Positions 5,970 through 11,834 of a DNA stretch of 14,153 nucleotides are shown here, piece after piece (position 1 is the stretch's first letter; each line of letters begins with the position of its first letter). Origin of the DNA: JBCCFW01 sp039029535. Lineage in GTDB: Bacteria > Acidobacteriota > JBCCFW01. Made by a program: the position numbers and the translations under genes. Below the pieces are notes generated by a model, which was not told where the DNA came from, did not search any database, and saw only the letters and a program-made list of their open reading frames with translations. The stretch is taken from NCBI GenBank assembly GCA_039029535.1, contig JBCCFW010000191.1, positions 1 to 14,153 on the forward strand. The letters are read 5' to 3'.

Positions 5970-8122
5970 GACGGACCTCCGATGGTGCTCAGGAGAAGAA
6001 GTCCGGCCGCGAGGCCAGCCGCACACGCAGCGACCGCGAGCCAGCCGCGTCGGGGGGAGGTCGTCGTGCCGGTGCGGTCGGGCTCGAGCGGTCCGGTGAA
6101 GTGCTCCAGGGCGACCGACCGGAAGATCCGACGACCCGGCTCGACCGGTCGAGGCTTGGCGGGAGGCGCGGGAGGAAGCGGCTCCAGGTCGCGTCGCTCG
6201 TGTCCGACGATGCGGCTGTCCTCCATCCGGTAGACGCGATCGACGTGGGCCAGGGTGCTCTCGCGATGCGTCGTCACGAGGCAGGTCACGCCCCGACGTC
6301 GCAGGTTGCCGAGCACGATCGCCTCCGTCTCTTCGTCGAGGGCGCTGGTCGCCTCGTCGAGGATGAGGAGACGCGGCGCACGCGCGAGCGCTCGGGCGAT
6401 GAGCAGGCGTTGGGCCTGACCCGCCGACACCATCCCCTCGTGAACGAAGGTCTGCACGCCCATGGGCCAGGAGGCGATGTCGTCGTCGAGCGCGGCGGCG
6501 TGGGCGGCGTCCCAGATCGCATCGAGGTCGGCGACCGCGCCGCCGATGTTGGCGCGCACCACCGCCGGTCGGAGCCGGTCCTCCTGGAGCACCGTGCCGA
6601 CCTGCGCACGGAAGGACGTCAGGTCGAGCTCGTGGAGCGCGACGCCGTCGTGCTCGATGCGTCCCCCCTGCGCTGGCTCGAAGCCCAGCAGCGCTCGAAG
6701 CAGGGTCGACTTGCCGGAGCCAGAGGGACCGACCAGGGCGACGATCTCACCGGGCTCGATGCCGAGGTCGACGTCGGTCAGGCAGTCGGCCTGGGCTTCC
6801 GGGTACCGAACGCTCAGGCCACGCACGGCGACGCGACCCTGAAGCTCGTCGAGCCGTCGGCCCTCCTTCGCTTGCTCGGGTGGTGTCTCGAGCAGCGTGC
6901 GAGTGCGAGCGAGGACGCTCCTTGCCGTGATGAGGTCCGACAGGCTTCCCGCGACTCGAGCGCTCGACCACGAACCGATGACGAAGGCGACCAGGGAGCC
7001 GATGCGCTCTGGCGAGGAGGCGCCGTCACGAGAGCTCAGCGCGAGGAGCCCGGCCAGGGCCAACAGCGGCGTGCTCGTCACGAGGACCTCTTGCACCGCG
7101 TCCACGAGACGGCGTCTCTCTTCCTGCCCGAGCTGATCGTCGAAGCTCGCTTGCCAGTGGCCGGCGGCAGCGAGCGAACGACCGCTGGCGTGGAGGTGAC
7201 GCGTGCCGCCGAGCAGGTCGGACAGGAGCCCGTTGCTCACGAGAGCGTGGGCGTGGACGGCCTCGAGAAGTCGACCGGAGAGGACGCCCAAGCAGGGCAG
7301 CACGATCAAGGGGGCGAGCACGAGAATCGCGGCCGGCGTGACGAGGCCGGGCGTGAGCCAAGCGATGGACGCCAGGCCCGTCGGGATGACGAGGGCCATG
7401 GTGGTGGCGCCGAGCTGCCGTTCGTCCAGGACGGCTCGCGCTTGTCCGACCGCATCGGTCGCCCGGGCGAAGGTCTTCGTGCTGCGACTCCGGAACAGCC
7501 AGGCCGGCAACCGGACGAGGCGATCCCAGGGGAGCAGCTCGGCACGCTCGCTCACGCGACCGAGCAGCCGGGTCACCGCCAGCGAGCGGGGAATGAGGAG
7601 GACGAGGCCGCCGAACATCGTCAGGAGCAGGGCCGTGATCGCCAGGGGGGCCGGGCCGGTGACGACCTGTACCGTCGACCAGGTCGCGAGCAGGGCCAGG
7701 ACCGGAGCGAGCAGGGCCGTGCTCCCGAGGGTGCGCAGGTCCCGACGGCTGTCGCGCAGCCCGGGGCGCAGGAGATCGAGGAGGCCGCATGACCGAGAGG
7801 GCAAGGGTGCCTGCACCACGTGGACATCTCGCAGCGCAGCCAAGTCGGCGTCGGTGAGGGGGCGGCCCCCAGCGTTCAGGTGTCGGTAGGTGCCGGCTGT
7901 CGGCTCCAGCGCCAGGGCCGTGCCGGCGACGTCGAAGGCGAGCAGCGGTCCGTGGTCGCGTTGCCACCACTTCGCTTCGATGAAGCGGAGACGACGCGCT
8001 CGCAGCCCCGTGCGATCGGCCAGCTCACGCAAGCCTTGGGGTCCCTCCCGCCGTGCTGGCGGAAGAAGAGACGCGTCGTCACGAAGCAGGGCGGTGAGGG
8101 CCTGGTCGAGCGTGCTCGTCAT
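5966..8122 (-). CDS. NHLM bacteriocin-system ABC transporter (second subunit, no peptidase) with HlyD-like C-terminal tail
   Basis: A 718-residue ABC exporter half. Residues 1-130 are the NHLM-type N-terminal domain (KWWQRDHGPLLAFD around 51-64), with no C39 catalytic residues. Six or so membrane helices span about 131-400. The ATPase domain follows: Walker A GPSGSGKST (465-473), Q-loop Gln513, a variant signature VSAGQ (565-569), Walker B LLILDEATSALD (585-596) and H-loop His619. After a Pro-rich linker (647-662) comes an unusual tail (663-718). It contains IFRSVALEHFTGPLEP, then RRGWLAV and an extra hydrophobic helix, resembling the cytoplasmic start and anchor helix of the HlyD protein encoded at 13302. 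ATG 8122 overlaps the stop of the peptidase-transporter (ATGA). It probably forms a heterodimer with that protein to export the matured peptides. Family is firm; the tail's origin is inferred. Confidence 0.88.
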   Translation of the reverse strand: MTSTLDQALTALLRDDASLLPPARREGPQGLRELADRTGLRARRLRFIEAKWWQRDHGPLLAFDVAGTALALEPTAGTYRHLNAGGRPLTDADLAALRDVHVVQAPLPSRSCGLLDLLRPGLRDSRRDLRTLGSTALLAPVLALLATWSTVQVVTGPAPLAITALLLTMFGGLVLLIPRSLAVTRLLGRVSERAELLPWDRLVRLPAWLFRSRSTKTFARATDAVGQARAVLDERQLGATTMALVIPTGLASIAWLTPGLVTPAAILVLAPLIVLPCLGVLSGRLLEAVHAHALVSNGLLSDLLGGTRHLHASGRSLAAAGHWQASFDDQLGQEERRRLVDAVQEVLVTSTPLLALAGLLALSSRDGASSPERIGSLVAFVIGSWSSARVAGSLSDLITARSVLARTRTLLETPPEQAKEGRRLDELQGRVAVRGLSVRYPEAQADCLTDVDLGIEPGEIVALVGPSGSGKSTLLRALLGFEPAQGGRIEHDGVALHELDLTSFRAQVGTVLQEDRLRPAVVRANIGGAVADLDAIWDAAHAAALDDDIASWPMGVQTFVHEGMVSAGQAQRLLIARALARAPRLLILDEATSALDEETEAIVLGNLRRRGVTCLVTTHRESTLAHVDRVYRMEDSRIVGHERRDLEPLPPAPPAKPRPVEPGRRIFRSVALEHFTGPLEPDRTGTTTSPRRGWLAVAACAAGLAAGLLLLSTIGGPS
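5969..6136 (-). other. HlyD N-terminus-like segment fused to the ABC transporter C-terminus
   Basis: Residues 663-718 of the transporter read like the first ~50 residues of an NHLM HlyD adaptor. IFRSVALEHFTGP parallels LYRKKALEKLQSP of the adaptor starting at 13302, and both then have an Asp, an Arg-Arg, a Trp and a single hydrophobic helix. The lipoyl and coiled-coil parts are missing. This suggests a fusion with, or remnant of, an adaptor gene. The similarity was judged by eye. Confidence 0.5.
5976..5980 (-). promoter_or_regulatory. Shine-Dalgarno fixing the FAAL-ACP-C start
   Basis: On the minus strand GGAGG lies 6 bases before ATG 5969, within the last codons of the transporter gene. It decides this start over in-frame codons further upstream (up to 6026), which would read through the transporter tail in another frame and add residues unlike any ligase N-terminus. 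Confidence 0.75.
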
Positions 8123-10146
8123 GCCGTGCGCTGCCGGAGGACGGGACGTCCGTCTTGGAGAAGGAGCACGTCGTCGCAGAGCGCCATCGCGCTGGCGCGG
8201 TGACTGATGACGAGGAGGGTGCGACCCCGCTCGCGACAGGTCGCCCGGATGCCTTCTTGAGTCGCGTCGTCGAGGGCATCCATCGCCTCGTCGAGGACGA
8301 GGACGTCGGGTGAGCCGGCGAAGGCGCGGGCCAGCTCGAGCCGCTGTCGTTGGCCCGCGCTGAAGTTCAGGCCGGAGGCCTCCACGCGTGCGTCGAGGCC
8401 ACCCCGAGCGGCGATGAGCGAGTCGAGTCGGGCTTCCCGGAGCACTTGCCAGAGCTGCTCGTCCGTCAGGTTCTCCCGCCAGGCGAGCAGGTTTTCTCGC
8501 ACGGTGCCAGGGAAGAGGAAGGTCGACGAGTCGAGCCAGGCAACGGTCTCGTGAAGTCCTCCGCTCGGGAGGGGACGGCCACCGACCTCGACCGTCCCCG
8601 ACCAGGGCTCGTGCAGGCCCACGAGCAGGGCGGCCAGCGTCGACTTGCCGCAGCCGGTCGAACCCGTGATGCCGACTTGACCGCCAGCCGGCACCGAGAG
8701 GCTGACCCCTTCGAGCAGCGGCGCACGGTGGCGATCGAAGCCGAACACGAGGTCGCGGGCCACGACGGTTCCGGGCGTGGGGTGCGAGGGAGGCGAGTCG
8801 ATCGTCGAGAGAGGCGCTGAAGGAACGAGATCGCAGAGCTCGTCCTGGAGCGGCAGGACGTGTCGGAGCTCGTCGAGCTGGTGATGCGCTTCGGGCAGGC
8901 CGCTCAGGCCGTGCAGCAGCACCAGGGCGAGACCGAGCCAGGTCACCGCGTCGCCCAGGTCGAGCCGTCCGGGGAGGAGGCCAGCGAGCAGGACGAGGAG
9001 GGATGCCGTCAAGACTGTTGCCTGACGCACCAGAAGTCCGGCCATGCTCCGCTCCGCGACTCGCTGCTGGCCGGTGAGCTGGAGCGCGGCCTGGCTGGCC
9101 CGGTTCGCGAGAACCTCGCCGTCGTGACCGTTGGTCTTCACGGCGATCATGTTCAGCAGCGAGCGCGCCGACGCGACGAAGCTCGGCGAGCTCTGATGAC
9201 CCGCCTTGCGAGCGAGGAGGAGCTCGTGACGGGCCATCACGCGCTGGCCTGCCGCTGCCGTCACGAGCACGGTGAGGAGCGCGAGAGTGAGCGGGCCGTC
9301 CACGCCGAGGAGCAGGGGTGTCAGCACGAGCAAGCTGACGAGACCCTTCGCCGCGTGACCGACCAGCTCGGACTCGAGCCAGGCGGTGTGCTCGGTGGCA
9401 CCGACGATTCCCTGGAGGAACGCCGGCACGCGGTAGGCATGAACCGCGGCCGGGAGCCGCAACAGGTGACGGAGGAAGGGAGCCGTCGAAGACTCGATCA
9501 GCCGACGACCGAGCCGCACGCGGGTGACGCCGGCGAGCCCACCCGCGATCAGCGTGAGGAGTGTTGCTCCGGCCAGGTGAGTGGGAGAGGCCGTGCTCCC
9601 GGCCGCCGCGAGACCCAGCTCCCGCACGGCGCCGGCGGCGCCGAGCACGGCCGCTGCCGCGGCAACCAGCACGAGCCCGACGAGCGGCCATCGAGCGAGC
9701 ACGCGGCGGGCCGACCGCTGCAGCGGCCGCTCCGGCTGGCCTCGTCGCTCGAAGCCCTCGCCCGGAGTCAGGCGGATCGCGATGCCCGTGTGCTGGACGT
9801 CGAACTCAGCTCGTGGGAGCTCGGTGCGACCACAGATCGGGTCGTTGACGATCGCCCGCCGCTCGTCGAGCTCCTCCAACACGACGAAGTGCAGGAAGCG
9901 GAGATGGACGATCAGCGGCAGCCCGAGTGACGCCAGGTCATCGGGCTCGCAGCTTCGCACGTCGACGTCGAAGCCGTAGTGCTGCCCGGCTCGGGCGATC
10001 TGCGTGGCGGTCGTCCCGTCCCGGCTGGCACCGACGACTCGCCGGACGTCCTCCATTTGCTCCCAGCGTCCGTGGTGGGCGAGCAACATCGCCAGCGAAG
10101 CGATCCCACACTCGGTGGGCTGGGCCTGGAGGACGGTGGGAGTCAT
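8119..10146 (-). CDS. C39 peptidase-containing ABC transporter (NHLM bacteriocin system)
   Basis: A 675-residue bifunctional exporter that trims double-glycine leaders and exports the core. Residues 1-130 are the C39 peptidase: oxyanion Gln7, catalytic Cys13 (LQAQPTECGIASLAML), His near 85 (LRFLHFVVL) and Asp near 101 (IVNDP), all intact. A membrane domain spans about 150-420. The ATPase has Walker A GSTGCGKST (about 494-502), signature NFSAGQRQRLELARAF, Walker B VLVLDEAMDALD and H-loop SHRAS. The signature carries Ala where LSGGQ has its first Gly. ATG 10146 lies 22 bases after the fourth precursor gene with no clear Shine-Dalgarno. The peptidase domain begins almost at residue 1, as usual, so the start fits, and reinitiation from the precursor gene is possible. 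The stop overlaps the next transporter gene by ATGA. Substrates are presumably the four precursors with LVSAG sites. Confidence 0.92.
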   Translation of the reverse strand: MTPTVLQAQPTECGIASLAMLLAHHGRWEQMEDVRRVVGASRDGTTATQIARAGQHYGFDVDVRSCEPDDLASLGLPLIVHLRFLHFVVLEELDERRAIVNDPICGRTELPRAEFDVQHTGIAIRLTPGEGFERRGQPERPLQRSARRVLARWPLVGLVLVAAAAAVLGAAGAVRELGLAAAGSTASPTHLAGATLLTLIAGGLAGVTRVRLGRRLIESSTAPFLRHLLRLPAAVHAYRVPAFLQGIVGATEHTAWLESELVGHAAKGLVSLLVLTPLLLGVDGPLTLALLTVLVTAAAGQRVMARHELLLARKAGHQSSPSFVASARSLLNMIAVKTNGHDGEVLANRASQAALQLTGQQRVAERSMAGLLVRQATVLTASLLVLLAGLLPGRLDLGDAVTWLGLALVLLHGLSGLPEAHHQLDELRHVLPLQDELCDLVPSAPLSTIDSPPSHPTPGTVVARDLVFGFDRHRAPLLEGVSLSVPAGGQVGITGSTGCGKSTLAALLVGLHEPWSGTVEVGGRPLPSGGLHETVAWLDSSTFLFPGTVRENLLAWRENLTDEQLWQVLREARLDSLIAARGGLDARVEASGLNFSAGQRQRLELARAFAGSPDVLVLDEAMDALDDATQEGIRATCRERGRTLLVISHRASAMALCDDVLLLQDGRPVLRQRTA

Positions 10147-10168
10147 CGACGGTCGCCGAGCCGGGAGC

Positions 10169-10540
10169 TCAGTTCTTGTAGGGCGTTCCGCTGTTCGTGT
10201 TGCAGAAAGGCTCCTCGCAGACCTTCACGCTGCTCCCCGCCGACACGAGGTCGAGCTCGTTTTCGGTGAGACGGAGGTCGTCGGACACGGCATCCGGCAC
10301 GACGGTGAGCATCCCGTCGCCGAAGTCGGGCCTCCAGGCCACCGTGCGGCCGAGCCAGTGGAAGGTCTTCCCTTCGTAGACGTCGGCGGCGACGGCGCGC
10401 AGGAGCTTGGCGTCACAGTCGAAGCCATGCCGAGACGCCACCACGGGGAAGTCCAGGTCGCGGGTCGCGAGCAGCTCCTCCTGCATGGACTCGGTCGTGT
10501 TGAGCTTCTCGAAGAACTCTCTGGCTGCTTGCTTGGACAT
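10169..10540 (-). CDS. RiPP precursor 4 (Nif11-like leader, divergent CX4CX3S core)
   Basis: A 123-residue precursor, the most diverged of four tandem paralogues and the one nearest the transporter. Leader 1-102 has the Nif11-type start SKQAAREFFEKLNTTESMQ, conserved Cys42 (GFDC), the middle module WLGRTVAWRPDFGDG (62-76) and the terminal LTENELDLVSAG. This matches the double-glycine rule (Leu-12, Glu-8, Leu-7, Val-4, Ala-2, Gly-1) for the adjacent C39 peptidase. The predicted core, residues 103-123, contains VCEEPFCNTNSG: two Cys keep the CX4C spacing and the Pro, but the third Cys of its siblings is Ser117. It ends YKN and not GK/GKP. AGGAGAG (10550-10544) next to the previous stop gives a good ribosome site for ATG 10540. 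It could make a different product or act as a partner peptide. Confidence 0.85.
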   Translation of the reverse strand: MSKQAAREFFEKLNTTESMQEELLATRDLDFPVVASRHGFDCDAKLLRAVAADVYEGKTFHWLGRTVAWRPDFGDGMLTVVPDAVSDDLRLTENELDLVSAGSSVKVCEEPFCNTNSGTPYKN

Positions 10541-10543
10541 GAT

Positions 10544-10553
10544 CTCTCCTTCA
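10544..10553 (-). promoter_or_regulatory. Ribosome-binding site adjoining the stop codon, precursor 3 to 4 junction
   Basis: The minus strand reads TGAAGGAGAGATC then ATG. The stop of precursor 3 is followed directly by AGGAGAG serving precursor 4. Similar stop-SD arrangements occur at 10924-10930 and 11305-11311, pointing to coupled translation of the tandem precursors. Confidence 0.7.
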
Positions 10554-10916
10554 CTTCCCGCCGCAGTCAGTGGGGCAGTCGGGCAGGGTGCAAGGGAACA
10601 GTGGACCTCCGCCCGCAGAGACCAGGTCGAGCTCGCTCTCGGTCAGACGGGCGTCGGTCGTTTCGCTGGTGAGCTCGCTGACGAGAACACCGTCCTCGAC
10701 GTCGGGTCTCCAGGTCACGATGCGCCCGCTCCACTGAATCCGTCGGCCGGCGAATTCCTCCTCCGCGACCTCTCGGAGAGCTTCGGCGGTGCACTCGAAG
10801 CCGGCCTCGGAGGCGAGCTCTTGAAAGGTCGTGTCGGTCGACGTGAGCACCGTCTCCTGGAGTGATGGGGTCGTGTTGAGCTTCTCGAAGAACTCTCTTG
10901 CTAGCTGATGGGACAT
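10551..10916 (-). CDS. RiPP precursor 3 (Nif11-like leader, CX4CX3C core)
   Basis: A 121-residue precursor. Leader 1-102 starts SHQLAREFFEKLNTTPSLQ, has Cys42 (GFEC), the module WSGRIVTWRPDVEDG (62-76) and ends LTESELDLVSAG. The predicted core is residues 103-121, GGPLFPCTLPDCPTDCGGK, with three Cys in CX4CX3C spacing, Pro before the Asp-Cys pair and a Gly-Gly-Lys end. Cleavage could also fall one or two residues later because two further Gly follow the LVSAG site. ATG 10916 is chosen over an upstream start because it aligns with the other precursors, and GAGGAG (10929-10924), overlapping the previous stop, precedes it at a good distance. It lies third in a four-gene tandem array. What is done to the core is unknown. 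Confidence 0.88.
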   Translation of the reverse strand: MSHQLAREFFEKLNTTPSLQETVLTSTDTTFQELASEAGFECTAEALREVAEEEFAGRRIQWSGRIVTWRPDVEDGVLVSELTSETTDARLTESELDLVSAGGGPLFPCTLPDCPTDCGGK

Positions 10917-10923
10917 GGTTTCT

Positions 10924-10930
10924 CTCCTCA
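10924..10930 (-). promoter_or_regulatory. Ribosome-binding site overlapping the stop codon, precursor 2 to 3 junction
   Basis: TGAGGAGAGAAACC then ATG on the minus strand: the stop of precursor 2 (10930-10928) is part of the GAGGAG site for precursor 3. This also decides ATG 10916 as the start. Confidence 0.72.
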
Positions 10931-11296
10931 CGGCTTTCCTTGGCCGCCACAACCCGTCGGACAGTCCGGCACCACGCAAGGGAATCCCGCCCCGGCCGAC
11001 ACGAGATCGAGCTCGCTGGCAGTGAGTCGGACATCCGAGCCCTCAGCGACGGGCTGGACGACGAGCGTCCCGTCCTCGACATCGGGTCGCCAGGTCACCG
11101 TCCGTCCGAGCCACGCGACGGGACGACCCGCCAGCTCCTCGGCGGCGACCGTGCGGAGCTGATCTTCCGTGCAGTCGAAGCCCTGCTCGGTCGCCAGGGC
11201 ATGGGCGTTCATCTGTTTCATGTCGAGCAACGCTTGCTGCATCGACGGGGTGGCATTGAGCTTCTCGAAGAACTGTTTCGCTGCTGCGTTGGACAT
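10928..11296 (-). CDS. RiPP precursor 2 (Nif11-like leader, CX4CX3C core)
   Basis: A 122-residue precursor close to precursor 1. Leader 1-102 opens SNAAAKQFFEKLNATPSMQ, has Cys42 (GFDC), the module WLGRTVTWRPDVEDG (62-76) and ends LTASELDLVSAG, a double-glycine-type site for the C39 transporter. The predicted 20-residue core (103-122) contains FPCVVPDCPTGCGG and ends GKP. Its Cys pattern is CX4CX3C, with Pro and Asp before the second Cys. The core has few Ser/Thr, which argues against a lanthipeptide. The Cys could form disulfides or thioether-type links, and the new N-terminal Ala or the Lys near the end could be acylated. ATG 11296 is preceded by GAGGAG overlapping the stop of precursor 1. 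Confidence 0.88.
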   Translation of the reverse strand: MSNAAAKQFFEKLNATPSMQQALLDMKQMNAHALATEQGFDCTEDQLRTVAAEELAGRPVAWLGRTVTWRPDVEDGTLVVQPVAEGSDVRLTASELDLVSAGAGFPCVVPDCPTGCGGQGKP

Positions 11297-11304
11297 GGTC
11301 TCTG

Positions 11305-11311
11305 CTCCTCA
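11305..11311 (-). promoter_or_regulatory. Ribosome-binding site overlapping the stop codon, precursor 1 to 2 junction
   Basis: TGAGGAGCAGAGACC then ATG on the minus strand: the stop of precursor 1 forms part of the GAGGAG site for precursor 2, the same layout as the next junction. Confidence 0.72.
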
Positions 11312-11671
11312 CTTGCCTTCGGCGCAGCCGACTGGGCAGTCGGGCATGGTGCAACTTTCCGGGGAGCCGGCCGACACGAGGTCGAGCTCGCTCGCGGTCA
11401 GTCGGACGTCGTCTCCCTCCGCGACCGGCTGGAGCACGAGCATCCCGTCCTCGATGTCGGGTCGCCAGGTCACCCGACGACCGAACCAAGCGAGCGGTCG
11501 GCCGGCCAGCTCGGTGGCTGCCACCTCACGAAGCTCTTCTGCCGTGCAGTCGAGGCCCGCCTCGGTGGCCATGGCCTGGAGGTTGGGCTGCGCCGTGTCG
11601 AGCACGGCCTGCTGCATCGACTCGGTCGTGTTGAGCTTCTCGAAGAACTGTCTGGCTGAGTCCTGGGACAT
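11309..11671 (-). CDS. RiPP precursor 1 (Nif11-like leader, CX4CX3C core), first gene of operon
   Basis: A 120-residue precursor at the head of the leftward operon. The Nif11-like part is about 1-50 (SARQFFEKLNTTESMQ... GLDCTAEELREV). A second module of about 57-93 has WFGRRVTWRPDIEDGMLV. The leader closes with LTASELDLVSAG at 102. The predicted core is residues 103-120, SPESCTMPDCPVGCAEGK. Its three Cys have the same CX4CX3C spacing as precursors 2 and 3. ATG 11671 aligns exactly with the other three starts; upstream in-frame codons to 11860 read through the intergenic region and are rejected. The ribosome site (GGAAG) is weaker than at the internal junctions. The leader is long for Nif11 peptides because of the second module. 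Confidence 0.88.
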   Translation of the reverse strand: MSQDSARQFFEKLNTTESMQQAVLDTAQPNLQAMATEAGLDCTAEELREVAATELAGRPLAWFGRRVTWRPDIEDGMLVLQPVAEGDDVRLTASELDLVSAGSPESCTMPDCPVGCAEGK

Positions 11672-11834
11672 GACGTGCTTCCGTGGCAGTCCCGTCGCCC
11701 CGACATGGGGGACGGCGACCGCGTGAGCCGCGACCGAAGTCCCCGCTCGATCCCTAGAGCGCAAACGGGGTGAGGAAGGGCTGAACTTTTTTTCGCGTCG
11801 GCCGTTTCGCGCCTCGAATCCGCCTCTGGGAGAG
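11672..11834. promoter_or_regulatory. Divergent intergenic region driving both RiPP-cluster operons
   Basis: This 163-bp gap lies between the divergent starts of precursor 1 (leftward) and the MauE-thioredoxin gene (rightward), so both operon promoters should be here. Visible elements are a T7 run at 11787-11793, a direct repeat TTTCGCG at 11791-11797 and 11805-11811, and an inverted repeat GGGGAC (11708-11713)/GTCCCC (11739-11744) that would fall in the leftward leader RNA. I cannot pick out convincing -35/-10 hexamers on either strand. Confidence 0.5.

Larger units (their letters stand above)
10169..11671 (-). repeat. Four-copy tandem array of paralogous precursor genes
   Basis: Four direct copies of a ~370-base unit, separated by 10-12 bases between stop and next start. 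All four proteins keep a leader of exactly 102 residues with no gaps in the alignment, while the cores vary in length (18, 20, 19, 21) and sequence. Copies 1 and 2 look closest, and copy 4 is most diverged. The pattern fits repeated tandem duplication with constrained leaders and faster-changing cores. Confidence 0.85.

Noticed and set aside
5031..7792. Long plus-strand open frames opposite the FAAL and transporter genes (5031-6233, 6101-7792)
   Set aside because: They are antisense to firmly recognised genes, have low-complexity Arg/Glu/Gly/Gln-rich translations and no domain character; expected by chance in very GC-rich DNA.
8123..9691. Long N-terminal extension of the second ABC transporter up to 9691
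   Set aside because: The extra 523 residues are an out-of-frame reading of the C39 transporter, rich in Arg/Pro/Ser; the ATG at 8122 with ATGA overlap and the NHLM N-terminal domain mark the real start.
8860..11659. Plus-strand open frames opposite the C39 transporter and the precursor genes (8860-9930, 10004-10672, 10898-11659)
   Set aside because: Mirror frames of well-supported minus-strand genes. The apparent repeats in 10898-11659 simply reflect the duplicated precursor genes.
10169..11671. CRISPR-like or transposon origin of the tandem repeats
   Set aside because: The units are ~370-base complete genes in frame with their own ribosome sites; there are no short direct repeats with spacers, no terminal inverted repeats and no transposase.
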